Shown piece after piece: positions 46,701 to 64,000 of a stretch of DNA of 64,000 bases. The stretch comes from Girardinichthys multiradiatus. Its lineage: Eukaryota > Chordata > Actinopteri > Cyprinodontiformes > Goodeidae. The position numbers and the translations under genes are program-made. Where the stretch lies: NCBI RefSeq assembly GCF_021462225.1, contig NC_061813.1, positions 24,700,442 through 24,764,441 on the forward strand, read 5' to 3'. How positions within the stretch are numbered: position 1 is the stretch's first letter; every line of letters begins with the position of its first letter. The notes under the pieces are model-generated. The model was not told where the DNA came from and did not search any database. It worked only from the letters and a program-made list of their open reading frames with translations.

Positions 46701-49700
46701 TCTTGGACAGAATTCCCTCGTGTGCTTCAGTCCAGCCGTCAATCAGCTGCCAGGGAGCACATTGCCTCTGTCTGGGATGGGAACAGTGCAAGTGGTCCCA
46801 CCATTTGATTATTACAGCGGCTTCACAGGCATACAAGGACAGGTGGCCTTCCCATGGTAGCTAACAGTGACTTTATTTCATTAATAAACTGAACAACACC
46901 AATGTGAACTGGCTGTAAATTCTGTGACTGTGTTTTGCAGGGTCCCTGTTGTTCCTCCTGTACCTCACACGGTTTCCAACGCTGACATGAGCCGGTATGA
47001 TGCAGCTTTTTATCAAGGAGGAACCAGAAGGCAGGATCCCCATTCTAACCGCAATCTGAGTAAAGTTTCACAGTCACTTCAGTCAGTCATGCATGTGCAT
47101 TCTTGTTGGTGTGATGTGCCGACTGATGCATTTGTTCACAGTGTCTTTCAAGTCCTTTAATAATATTCAACAGTCAAATGAGATGTCGAAATCCAGCCGT
47201 CAAAGGTCAGTGTCCTGCAACTTTTAGATGTGTCCAACACATCTGAATCAAATGGCTGGATGGCCTCCTCAGCATTCAGTCCAGTTCTACAGAGTACTGC
47301 TGTTAACTAAGGAAAGTTATACATTGTTTCGAAGTTTCTTTTTACAGATTTAAATCTGTGAAGTGCAGCGTGCCATTATATTCTGCTTTGGTCTAAACCA
47401 CCCAGATCCTCTCTGATTGACTGTTCAGAGTCATTGTTATGTTGCTGCTCACCAGTCTTTTAAAGGCTTTTATCAGGTTTTCTTTAAGCAAACTGTAAAC
47501 AGGACTTCTATTGGCTTTCTTTCAACAATGATTTTCGTCTTGTGTATGACTTATATTTGTCCTATTTGGCAGATTCTTCCACTTGATCTGTAGATATCAG
47601 GTCTGCTCATTAGGGTTTTAGAGTAAAGGTGACTGAACACAAATGCACACCGTACTTTGTGTTTGTCTCCATATCTTCATTCCCAACTTGTCTCTGGTGT
47701 TCCTTGGTCTTTATAGAATAGAATAGAATAGAAATATCTTTTATTGGCCCACAGTGGGGGCGTTTAGGTGTTACAGCAGCAAAGCGAAAGGCAAATGTAA
47801 GCATGCAGATAAACACAAATGGTAGAAAATAAAAAAGCAAAAAATAAGAAATAAGAGACTGTACAGTAAGGACAGATTTACAACATAAGAAAATAATACT
47901 GCTTTGTCATATAACATAATCAGATTCAAAGAAATGTGCAACTTAGTAGGATAAATAAAACATATGTACAATATGTGCATCAATATTTCTAAATAAAAAC
48001 AACAGATTATTTACAAGAAATGGAAAAACTGTACAAATAACAGCAGGGATGTAAACACTTATTGAGTCTGTTGGGAGCTGATGGTTATAAAGTCTAACAG
48101 CTGCTGGGGGCAGCGGTCTTTCACTGAAGGAGCGCTCCAGCTCTGCAACAGCTTCATCCATGGGGTGGAGACAACAGTGATGTTATTTTTGTCTCCCACC
48201 ATCTGCACTGGGTCGAGGGGCCATCCTAGGACACTACTGGCCTTCCTGATGAGCTTATCTAACTGCTTCCTCTCAGCTGTAGATAAGTTGCTGCTTCAAC
48301 AAACCACACCATAGAAGATGGTTGATGCCACCACAGAGTCAAAAAAGGTCTTCAGGAGCGCCCCCTGCCCTCCAAAAGACCTCGGTCTCCTTAGTAGGGT
48401 GAGTTTGCTCTGACCCTTCCTGTAAGGGTCAGAAACTCACCCTTCAGTGTCGTAACTCCAGTCCAGTTTATTGTTCAGGTGAACACCCAGGTACATCAGT
48501 TACTTGGATGTTCACTGGTGTCGGTGTGGTGGTGGGCCTGCAGAAATCCACCACCAGCTCCTTGGTTTTCCCCAGGTTGATCAGCAGATGGTTCTGCTGG
48601 CACCAGTCCACAAAGTCCTGTGTCCACTGTCTTTACTCTGAGTTGTCCTCACCTGTGATTACTCCAACTATGGGAGAGTCTTAAGAGAACTTCTGAAGAT
48701 GGCAACTAGAGGAGTTGATGGAGATGTCTGCAGTGTAGAGGGTGAACAGGAATGGTGCCAACACAGGTGGGGTCCTTGTATTGCAGACCAGCATATCAGA
48801 GACACAGCCCTGTGTCCTCACATGCTGCAGGCAGCCAGTAAAGTAGCCCAGTAGCCACTGGGACAGGATATTGGTGGACATTTGACTATTAAAATGGTAC
48901 CATTGTTAACCGATGTTCTCTAACAAACCTCTGCGGGACTCACAGAACAGCAGGATCTATACTGAGATTAAATTACACACAGGTAGACTGTGCCTTCACA
49001 GAAATATGGGTCTGAATACAAATGCACACCATACTTTTCAGATTCTTCATTGTAAACATTTTTTAAAACTATGTATCCTTTTCCATCTATTTTTACAATT
49101 ATGCAATAGTTTGTGTTGGTTTGTCACATTAAATCCCAGTAACATTGACATTTGTGGTTTTAGCATTAAAGAAATGAAATAAATAAAAGAGGGGTTGAAT
49201 AGTTTTGCAAGTCACTGCAGGAAGCATTGTTTTAGCTCTGTTAACGTTTCATATATGTACTTTTACTGCAGTAAAAACAAATAGTTATCTTTATCTAGCA
49301 AGTTCTGTTTAGAAATTATTTATTCCTCTTCACTTTTTTGTCTTGTATGAAAACAAATCTAAATATTATATTACAATTACTGGTAGTAACTTATAAAACT
49401 TAGTAACAACTTCCTAAATTGCTCGACTATTTAAATGAATCAGAATCTTATTCTGAATTATCTTCATAGATAGGATGCTTGGAGGGGCTCAGCAGAAGGA
49501 AACATATGAGACTCCCCTTCCAATGTCTCCCCCTGTCAGAGCCAATAAGTAAGTGTTCACTTCAACTCTTCCATACGGAAATCCTTATTGATTCTGATGT
49601 AAAGGTAAAGTGGTTTTACAATGTGTTGTATTACAGACCTTTGTGTTAAAACAAATTTTAAAAGTTAAATGTTGAAATAAAGTTTTCTATGTTAGATAAA

Positions 49701-52700
49701 AGTCTGTTTTCCAGAAGAAGGAATGACAGCAATCAGCACGTCTAGAAGGGATTTCTTGTAATTTGTTGCTCCTTCTGCTTTTAGTGGGTCTCCTTTGGAT
49801 ATTGAGGGGCTTCATGCTGACGGTTCCAGGCTAAGGAATGAGAGACCCCAGAGCTACAGAGAAGCACTAAGGCAGCAGGTAAATAATTATTGCATCGTAA
49901 AGAAAAAAAACGTGTGTTTCTACAGCGCATTGAGGCTTTCTTTGTTCAGGTTACAGAAAAAGAAGAGTGTACAAGAAAAGAGAAAGAGGAGAAGAAGAGG
50001 CGAGATGCTTCTGAGCTGGAGGCTGAGGTGGTGTATGACCCCTGGGGGAAGGGCGGAGGAGGAGCTCCAATTAAAGACAAGCATGGAAACCTTTTTAGTA
50101 AGTTGGCTTTATTTGAAGGTTTTTGTTTATTAGATTTATTTAGTCTTCTAACATTTATTAACTTATCAGAGGACTTATCCTTCCTGAGATATGCCTGTGT
50201 TACTGGTCATTTAATCTAAAATCTTAATCTTCAGTTAAATATATTTCGATGTTCCAATTGAATCTCCACGCTGGCTACAACAGTCTTTTTCAAGTAAAAG
50301 CTGGGGTGGAAATGTTACTATGCATAGCACTTTCTCCTAATGTAAATTTTAAAAAGAAGGGAATCACAGTTTTATTAGTTTTTACAATCAATTGACCCAC
50401 CCTCCATGACTGATGTTAAGACTTGGGAAATGGAGTTTGCCAGGCAGATTCCAGATGTCATTTGGGAAGAGACTGTTTTGTTCCTTCATGGACTTTACTA
50501 AATAAAATAACAAGCTCCATAAATTGATCTCAGATATATCTGGTCAGTGAGATAAACGTAATGGCTAAGAGGCAAATCTAGTTCACTGCTTTTTCCTAAA
50601 TTGATTTGAATTGAAATTCTAGGTCTGGTTTGACTGACTGGAAAGGTAAGCGGTGCCTAGTTTTAAGATTTAGCTCAAAAAAAGGCTAATAATCTCCATA
50701 ATCTCAATATTTGTGCTACATGGGTTGTGTCTATGTATGGTTATATTTGTATACGTTAGTTTTTACAGTGTAACCTTTTGTTACCTAAGAAAGATGGATC
50801 TCAATGAAATTAGCAGAAGCTGATGTAATTTTAAAGATTTAGAACAATAAATACAAATACAGGGTGTTTTTTGTGTTTGTTTTCAGGTGACCTGTATCAC
50901 ATGCACAGGATTAATAACAGAATGACCTCTCTGAGAGCTGAAGCTGGGGCTCCAATTTCTCAGCAAGGTCCCTATCAGCTCTGTCCACATTTTTGTGTTT
51001 TGGAAGTTGCCTCTTTTTTCACTTTCTCGTGTCTTGTCTAACTTTGTAGAGTCGAGTCATCAGTCGCCTCTGCAGCAGGACAGGTACAAGGAGGAACTGG
51101 AACAGCAGGTTAGGTTAGAGGGGCTTACAGAGCCTGGTGGCATTCATTGAACAAATTGAGGCATGCTTTGTAATGTTTGTTTTTATTGCAAAAGTTAGTA
51201 CTTTTGGTTTTATTTCAGCAGCTTGTCAATGTATTCAAACAGATGGAAGAGAAGAAGAGAAAGCAGGCCGAGGAACGGGAGCGTCTTAAGATCTTAGAGG
51301 AGAAAGAAGCGAAGAGGCTTGCGACGGAAAGGGCCCACATTCAGCAGCGATACGAGGATGAGCAGAGGAGAGAAAAAGAGATCAGAGTGAGGGCCCTCAC
51401 AACATCTCACCAACTTCCTTCTCAACATTGGATTAGTTATAGGGTCACTTTTTTTTGTTTCTGCAGAATAAACACAAACGCAGCAATCAAGCTGAAACTC
51501 GTGACACCAAGGAGGATATCAGCAAAGGGCAGAAAATTCAGAGTTCTCGTCGAAATGAGGTAGAACAAATCTTCAAATAGGATGGTGATTTGTTTTTTTT
51601 TTAAACAGATTTGTCAAAGAATGTCAAAGATGGACCTTTTTTTGGTTCTTTTAACAGAGAGGACCTACTCCTCCTGTCCCAGCTTTGCAGAGGAAGCATA
51701 CAAATGTTGTGACATCAAGGCCTTCCTCTATTGTGAGCCCACTTAAATCAAAGACTGTAAGTCACCTAGTAATGCACACTTATACATTTGTTGTGTGGGG
51801 GCCATAAAATAAAATATTAATGAACTCACACATATATATTTGCTAGGAGCGCATTGTATCGGCGCCAAACACCCAACCAGTTCCTGAGAGCAAGCCTTTA
51901 GCACCCGGTGAGTCTGAAATAAATGCCTGGTTACATACATTTACCTCCTTACAAAATTATTCATAACAGAACTTTTCCACATTTTGTTACATTATAACCA
52001 TAAAGTTTGATGTGTTTTATTGGGATTTTATTTCCATCCTCTGAAAAAGGAAGTACTGTATGTAATGTATGGCACAGCAACAAACCTACCAAGACATGGC
52101 GGTCTTCCTAAGCTGACAGGACAAGCAAGGAGAGCATTGATCAGAGATACACCTAAGGGAAAAATGGTAGCTCTGGAGGAGCTGCAGAGATCCACAGGTT
52201 ACGTAGGATAATCAGTTGACAGGAAGAAGGCAGCAAAGAGCTAGGATTAGGGTGGAGGTTTGTCCTGCTGGGTTTCCTTAGATAGAAAAACCTTATATCC
52301 AATTAGAATAAATGACTGAATCTGACTGCACCGTTCAATGGTTAGGATTAATTGGAATATACAGGGGTTGGACAATGAAACTGAAACACCTGGTTTTAGA
52401 CCACAATAATTTATTAGTATGGTGTAGGGCCTCCTTTTGCGGCCAATACAGCGTCAATTCATCTTGGGAATGACATATACAAGTCCTGCACAGTGGTCAG
52501 AAGGATTTTAAGCCATTCTTCTTGCAGGATAGTGGCCAGGTCACTACGTGATACTGGTAGAGGAAAACGTTTCCTGACTCGCTCCTCCAAAACACCCCAA
52601 AGTTGCTCAATAATATTTAGATCTGGTGACTGTGCAGGCCATGGGAGATGTTCAACTTCACTTTCATGTTCATCAAACCAATCTTTCACCAGTCTTGCTG

Positions 52701-54120
52701 TGTGTATTGGTGCATTGTCATCCTGATACACGGCACCGCCTTCAGGATACAATGTTTGAACCATTGGATGCACATGGTCCTCAAGAATGGTTCGGTAGTC
52801 CTTGGCAGTGACGCGCCCATCTAGCACAAGTATTGGGCCAAGGGAATGCCATGATATGGCAGCCCAAACCATCACTGATCCACCCCCATGCTTCAGTCTG
52901 GGCATGCAACAGTCTGGGTGGTACGCTTCTTTGGGGATTCTCCACACCGTAACTCTCCCGGATGTGGGGAAAACAGTAAAGGTGGACTCATCAGAGAACA
53001 ATACATGTTTCACATTGTCCACAGCCCAAGATTTGCGCTCCTTGCACCATTGAAACCGATGTTTGGCATTGGCATGAGTGACCAAAGGTTTGGCTATAGC
53101 AGCCCGGCTGTGTATATTGACCCTGTGGAGCTCCTGACGGACAGTTCTGGTGGAAACAGGAGAGTTGAGGTGCACATTTAATTCTGCCGTGATTTGGGCA
53201 GTCATGGTCTTATGTTTTTTTTGGATACAATCCGGGTTAGCACCCGAACATCCCTTTCAGACAGCTTCCTCTTGCGTCCACAGTTAATCCTGTTGGATGT
53301 GGTTCGTCCTTCTTGGTGGTATGCTGACATTACCCTGGATACCGTGGCTCTTGATACATCACAAAGACTTGCTGTCTTGGTCACAGATGCGCCAGCAAGA
53401 TGTGCACCAACAATTTGTCCTCTTTTGAACTCTGGTATGTCACCCATAATGTTGTGTGCATTTCAATATTTTGAGTAAAACTGTGCTCTTACCCTGCTAA
53501 TTAAACCTTCACACTCTGCTCTTACTGGTGCAATGTGCAATCAATGAAGACTGGCTACCAGGCTGGTCCAATTTAGCCATGAAACCTCCCACACTAAAAT
53601 GACAGGTGTTTCAGTTTCATTGTCCAATCCCTGTATGTACCTGACTTTGTGAAGTGCCTTGAGACGACATGTGCTGTGAATTGGTGCTATATAAATAAAC
53701 TGAATTGAATTGAACTTTAGCAGGACAATAGCCCTAAACATTCAGCCAGAGCTTTAATAGAGTGGTTTACCTCAAAGAATATTCATGTTAGATCGGCCTA
53801 GTCAAAGTCTATACCTAAAATCCAACTGATAATCTGTGGCACAACTTGAAATTTCTACTTTGTGTTAGTCTTTTACACAAAATCCCAATAAAATACATTG
53901 AGGATTCTGACAGTAATGTGGCTAAATGTATAAAAACACTTTTTATATTCCTGTTTTTAATCTTCTTCCTCCTGCACTCCTGATGCGTTCCTCAGCAGGT
54001 CAACAGGAAGTGATCAGAGAGCTGTCAGCACTCCGTAACCTTCTGAGGACAGAACAGAGAAAGCTGGAGCTTCAGCTGGACCAGACGGAGACTCACCGCT
54101 CTCATTTGAGCAAGCATTAA
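40701..54120 (+). CDS. cspp1: Centrosome and spindle pole-associated protein 1, short form with a frame break
   Basis: Exons: 40701-40752, 40838-40932, 41053-41133, 43784-43885, 44018-44367, 45012-45106, 45183-45279, 46453-46856 (frame break inside), 46941-47059, 49470-49548, 49785-49878, 49950-50097, 50887-50967, 51050-51108, 51219-51386, 51467-51559, 51658-51756, 51847-51907, 53996-54120. All phases agree except within 46453-46856, where one base is lacking; allowing for it gives about 800 codons. CSPP1 proteins organise microtubules at spindle poles and in cilia. Family blocks are visible: LSLPIEEKLSTKERL, EKEFATGLMIGAAEERR, RPQSYREALRQQ, YDPWGKGGGGAPIKDKHGNL, and a long charged coiled coil (QMEEKKRKQAEERERLKILE). 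The N-terminal ~60 residues of human CSPP1 and its last ~300 residues have no counterpart here. The start ATG has an in-frame stop just upstream. Confidence 0.9.
41225..42370 (-). mobile_element. Truncated non-LTR retrotransposon (LINE) in cspp1 intron 3
   Basis: Minus-strand frames encode the middle and end of a reverse transcriptase polyprotein: GQGCPLSPVLF and LLFADDVVLLA (the catalytic ADD) at about 41910-42100, then LTYGHELWVMTERTRSRIQA, LRRGAGHSLRDRVRSS and RRPRGRPRTRW at 41237-41698. This type of ORF is abundant in fish (Rex1/CR1-like, family assignment tentative). Frameshifts split it, the 5' part is missing, and it is inserted antisense to cspp1. Confidence 0.85.
42470..43765 (+). 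mobile_element. Decayed Tc1-like transposon in cspp1 intron 3, itself interrupted
   Basis: Tc1 words run in order: TAACATGGTGGTGGCAGCGTCATG (42639), CAGCAGGACAATGACCCTAAAC (42804), then after an interruption CCCACTCAAAGCCCAGATCTAAG (about 43391) and the tip GCAAAGCACTGAGTA (43745). The transposase is riddled with stops. The interruption is a separate insertion at about 42870-43245. Confidence 0.75.
42870..43245 (+). repeat. Retroposon-like insertion inside the Tc1 remnant
   Basis: GC-rich start (GGCCAGGGAGGCCC, GGGCTGTTGGCTGTTGGGCC) and a tail ending AATAAAGTTTTTTATATATATA. It splits the Tc1 sequence between the QDNDPKH region and the SPDLN region, so it arrived later. Family unknown; composition suggests a LINE or SINE 3' end. 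Confidence 0.5.
44772..44975 (-). repeat. tRNA-derived SINE
   Basis: On the minus strand it carries a pol III B box, GGTTCGAGTTCC (about 44880-44891), preceded by a tRNA-like GCGCTGATGGTGTATGGG region. The rest is the usual unrelated SINE body, ending in TTTATTTTTTGAC on the plus strand. It lies in cspp1 intron 5. Confidence 0.78.
47700..48890 (-). mobile_element. LINE-2-type retrotransposon 3' fragment in cspp1 intron 9
   Basis: The 3' end is marked by a GAATA microsatellite and ATCTTTTATTGGCCCACAGT (about 47716-47757). Minus-strand pieces encode the end of a reverse transcriptase (FYGVVCW, LSTAERKQLDKLIRKASSVL, GWPLDPVQ) with several frameshifts. The upstream part, 48430-48880, encodes RT residues around VDFCRPTTTPTP. 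Non-functional. Confidence 0.75.
48900..49225 (+). mobile_element. Tc1-like terminal fragment next to the LINE-2 piece
   Basis: Ends with GAGGGGTTGAATAGTTTTGC then AAGTCACTGCA (about 49190-49220), a Tc1 terminal inverted repeat. Only one end and little interior survive. Confidence 0.55.
52362..53633 (-). mobile_element. Young Tc1-like transposon with a frameshift in an A8 run
   Basis: Terminal inverted repeats of 31 bases differ at one position (CAGGGGTTGGACAATG versus CAGGGATTGGACAATG) and are flanked by TA on both sides (52360-52361, 53634-53635). The minus-strand transposase has an N-terminal helix-turn-helix part (53202-53447: EFKRGQIVGAHLAGASVTKT, KRKLSERDVRVLTRI) and a catalytic part (52459-53216: SDESTF, YQDDNAPIHTAR, SPDLNIIEQLWG; DD34E). 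The two frames part at an eight-A run near 53215-53222. Otherwise the gene is open over about 330 codons, so the copy is recent. Confidence 0.93.
53638..53715 (+). repeat. LINE-2-type 3' tail with TTGAA repeats
   Basis: GTGCCTTGAGACGACATGTG followed by GGTGCTATATAAATAAACTG and a TGAATTGAATTGAAC run is a very common fish retroposon 3' end. It abuts the young Tc1. Confidence 0.7.
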
Positions 54121-54286
54121 AGTACGATAATCCTTCATAATTCTGTCTTGTTAAAATACAATAATATTTTTGCTAGCAGCATAGTGGCTGTTTCTGTTCT
54201 TTGAACTGGTGAAAAAACATAACCCAAGTCAAAAACTGCCCCTTCTCTATGCTGATTTGTCCCAATCTGATGCCTTCAATTAAGCA

Positions 54287-54292
54287 AATAAA
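54287..54292 (+). terminator. Poly(A) signal of cspp1
   Basis: AATAAA about 170 bases after the cspp1 stop codon, with GT-rich sequence shortly before. It supports 53996-54120 as a true terminal exon. Confidence 0.55.
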
Positions 54293-54299
54293 GAATCTG

Positions 54300-55795
54300 C
54301 TGACATATTAACCACAAATACTTCCATTGCCTCTACATTTCTACATTTCCTGAAAAGAAAAATGTCTGAAATTTCAACCAGCTTACATACAGAGGTACTC
54401 ATAGATATATGCTATGAAATCAGCACTGGGTTCCCCCTGATGGCTTCACTTGATATACAGGATCACATATCTGTCCGCTGCAGGACACCAGACATCGGTC
54501 CGAAGTGGTTTTGTAAGACACAAAGGGACTGATTATTACAGCCAAACTTCAAGAGCAGTAACTCTGAGCCTTTACTTTTCATTTGGTTGATGACATCACA
54601 CAAGGCACAAGAATGGAGCTGATCAGCTGTTATTAGTGAACATTATACCCTATTAGCCATGTTTGACAGATTTCAAGATTGTCAAGCATTTAAGTTACAT
54701 GTTTAGGCCAGAGTTTGACTCTGATAGCCTTCAAACTGTAATGATGACAAAAATAATTTCATGTTTGTTTTTGAATGTTACCATCTGAGCAGAAGTCTGG
54801 GTGATAGATTTAAGGAGCTGCATCTCAGAGATGCAGTGAGTAGTTTCTGTTCTTTTAACAAAATAAGGCTAACAAGAAGGAAGGCAGTCACTGTTCCACT
54901 AGAACGGAGAGAGGGGAACAGCACAGAAAGTACACAGCTTCCACCGTTTTCATAAAAAAAAAAAAACCCAAAAAAAACACATGCAGATAATTTTTACTTT
55001 CCAAGAGACCAGCGGCGGTTTCCCCATTCAGGCAGAAGGGACACCCTCCAGTATTTTCCAACAGCAGTCTAAGGGCCAGGCTAGTTTAGCACTTTGTTTC
55101 TTTGCCAGATAAACTGTGGCTCATGGTTCCACTCAGTGGCTGGTGCCAACGCAGAGAGCCTGCTGGCCAGGTCAGCTGCATGGTGGTGATAGTCTGGGGC
55201 CAGGCATGGGGAATTAAGGCAATAAAAAACACTTTTTTTTACATTTCAGATTTTTAAAGATTTACTAAATGAAATATTTCTTTATTTAAATGAGCTAAAT
55301 CTTTCAATCTGAACATTGCAGCACCACTTGCATGTACTCTGGCGATAAAACGGAGGCCTTCTGTTTTCCTCAGATCCTGTAAAGAAAAACAACTCTCCAT
55401 GTGGATACAGGTTTGACGCTTCACCCTGGGAGAAACACCACGTCATCTAGTTCTCCATGAGCCGGTCTCCACAGGGTATTTACACTTACAGTGGCTTGCA
55501 AGATGTTTCCATAACTGCAGATAAGGAGGCTCCTGGGGGCCCTCCTTTAAACCCATCAACATTAACAGATTGTGCAACACAGGTTCTCCTCAGTGACCAG
55601 AGTCTGATTAGATGGTATTTGCAAGATGATTTAAACTTAAAACTTTTGTATATGCTTATAGAATTTTTTTATTCATGCATTAAAATAAACGTTTAAAATA
55701 AATCTGAATTGTGTAGTTATACTGACTGATTATTGATGAGATAGATCCGTTAAAACTCACTGATTCTTCGGTTCAAATCAGCCAAGTTCAAAAAC
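54300..55795. other. Interval between cspp1 and the arfgef1 3' UTR
   Basis: No recognised gene, but several exon-like pieces on the plus strand: 54792-54837 (SLGDRFKELHLRDA, donor GTGAGT), 55111-55171 (INCGSWFHSVAGANAESLLA, donor GTCAGC) and a possible end piece from 55320 (TTCMYSGDKTEAFCFPQIL then stop). The minus strand of the second piece also reads open. A noncoding RNA or an old pseudogene are possible. Confidence 0.3.
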
Positions 55796-56881
55796 TTTAT
55801 TGACCTAGAACCTGATTAGAATGCCAGATGATGTATTGTACAGAAAGTTGTACATAATCTTTTTCAACATAGAAAACTTTACATTGCTGTATCATATACA
55901 TTTAGTTTTCTACATCCATGAGCAGGAATGCATCCAATTTACACTTAAAGCACGGCTAACGTTTGTAATTTTCTCTATACATATATCCTTCCCCAGACCA
56001 AGACAATCAGAAAAAAAACAATATATTATCAAGTTTTTGATTTTGTACAGTTGAGCGACAACTAAACCTACATGAAAACAGAAAATAGAATAGTGACTCC
56101 ATAAAGCAGCTAGCATCAGTTTGCTTCCTTGTCTTCCAGCTCCAGACGCCTGGTTACTGTCTCATCTTTTGTTAAAAACATAACATATAAAATGGAAATA
56201 AATTAACCTTTCACTTTCCACAGTCTTGTTTAATTACAAACCATACCGTGTTGGACAATCTGGAGGAGGTGCAGTCAAATAAATTATCACAAAAGTAAAA
56301 TCTCCAGTGCAATCAAAAAAAAAAAAAAAAAAAATCAACCAACCAAGATCAAGTGCTGCAAAGAAAAAAAACGGGAGAAAAATAAACAAAATCTAGTGTC
56401 GTTATTATAAGATTATTTTACACCGCGGCAAGTTTGTACAACTAGTTTAATCCGAGAGACTAACCACTGCTAATGTTAGCCGTCTGCAGTGCAGAGAGAT
56501 CGTCAGCCATGTGTGAGAGATAAATGTCATGTTTCATAGTTGCTGAATATTTGCATGTAGCTGAAATCATTCATTCTTCATCTTTTAAATATACAGTAAG
56601 AAGCACACGTGTTGAGATTTAGATCAGAGATATTGGTACATGTCAGTTGTTGATCAGTAGTTTCAACCAGTGGAGGCGTCGCTACACCTGGTGCAAGACA
56701 CGACTGTTTTTATGATGATACTCACCCTAACCCTCCATCTGTGAGGGTTAAGGGTTTCCAACCAATCAGGTTAAAGTGTTCGCCATACAACAGAAGGGGA
56801 GGGGGGGGGGGGCCCTGAGGAGGCGCAGCACGACCGCACAGATCAGCGGCGGGGGTTGGTTTGTGTGTTAGAGGTGCAGCA
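55796..56881 (-). other. Probable 3' UTR of arfgef1
   Basis: Runs from the stop codon at 56882 to a minus-strand AATAAA (complement of 55796-55801). The stretch has little repeat sequence apart from an A run at 56315-56333 and a G run near 56802-56812. The end is inferred. Confidence 0.5.
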
Positions 56882-63907
<7,026 letters not shown>

Positions 63908-64000
63908 TCATATCAATTAGCTCTAAAATCAATTGATAACGTCCCCAGGCTCATTTCAAGGTGATGTGATTACTCCAGCTTTAGCTCAGCTGGTTTGTTG

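Larger units (their letters stand above)
51940..53905 (+). mobile_element. Older Tc1 remnant split by a younger Tc1
   Basis: The left half (about 51940-52340) keeps NLPRHGGLPKLTGQARRALI and MVALEELQRSTGYVG. The right half (about 53715-53905) keeps the AGCAGGACAATAGCCCTAAA region and the 3' terminal words. The intact younger element and a LINE-2-type tail lie between them. All sit in the last intron of cspp1. Confidence 0.75.

Noticed and set aside
54761..54955. Continuation of cspp1 C-terminus
   Set aside because: Residues do not resemble the vertebrate CSPP1 C-terminus, and phase does not connect to the last cspp1 exon.

Overview
This is vertebrate genomic DNA, almost certainly from a ray-finned (teleost) fish. 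Genes are split into many small exons with GT/AG introns. Intergenic and intronic DNA is full of Tc1/mariner copies in all states of decay, LINE 3' pieces, tRNA-derived SINEs and microsatellites, as in teleosts. I cannot name the species.

The gene order is sgk3 - mcmdc2 - SNHG6-like snoRNA host - tcf24 - ppp1r42 - cops5 - cspp1 - arfgef1. It matches human 8q13 gene for gene, including the snoRNA host between MCMDC2 and TCF24. I reassembled exons by hand from reading frame, splice sites and phase. mcmdc2 (14 exons, 678 aa), ppp1r42 (7 exons, 314 aa), cops5 (8 exons, 334 aa) and tcf24 (2 exons, 170 aa) each close into one uninterrupted frame. sgk3 enters with its last two exons and arfgef1 is cut by the right edge, leaving its 13 C-terminal exons.

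Layout: 1-1300, 3' end of sgk3 (+). 3.3-13.7 kb, mcmdc2 (+), a meiotic MCM-like gene. 13.8-16.1 kb, an antisense noncoding host (-) whose three introns each hold a SNORD87-like C/D snoRNA. 17.4-18.0 kb, tcf24 (-), followed by AT-rich, homeobox-site-rich DNA that looks regulatory. 20.1-26.3 kb, ppp1r42 (-), with a near full-length Tc1 element in intron 3. 30.7-37.0 kb, cops5 (-), the COP9 signalosome isopeptidase. 37.6-40.1 kb, a long GATA microsatellite and a 2.1 kb foldback (inverted-repeat) element. 40.7-54.1 kb, cspp1 (+), a ciliary/centrosomal gene that ends early here and carries a frame break. 55.8-63.8 kb, the 3' half of arfgef1 (-).

The most notable finding is the snoRNA host: three diverged SNORD87 copies, one per intron, against one in the human gene. 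Others are consensus-like RFX X-box motifs upstream of the two cilium/centrosome genes cspp1 and ppp1r42, the shortened cspp1, a young Tc1 nested inside an older one, the foldback element, and probable conserved regulatory DNA around tcf24. All names rest on remembered family sequences and synteny; no search was run.
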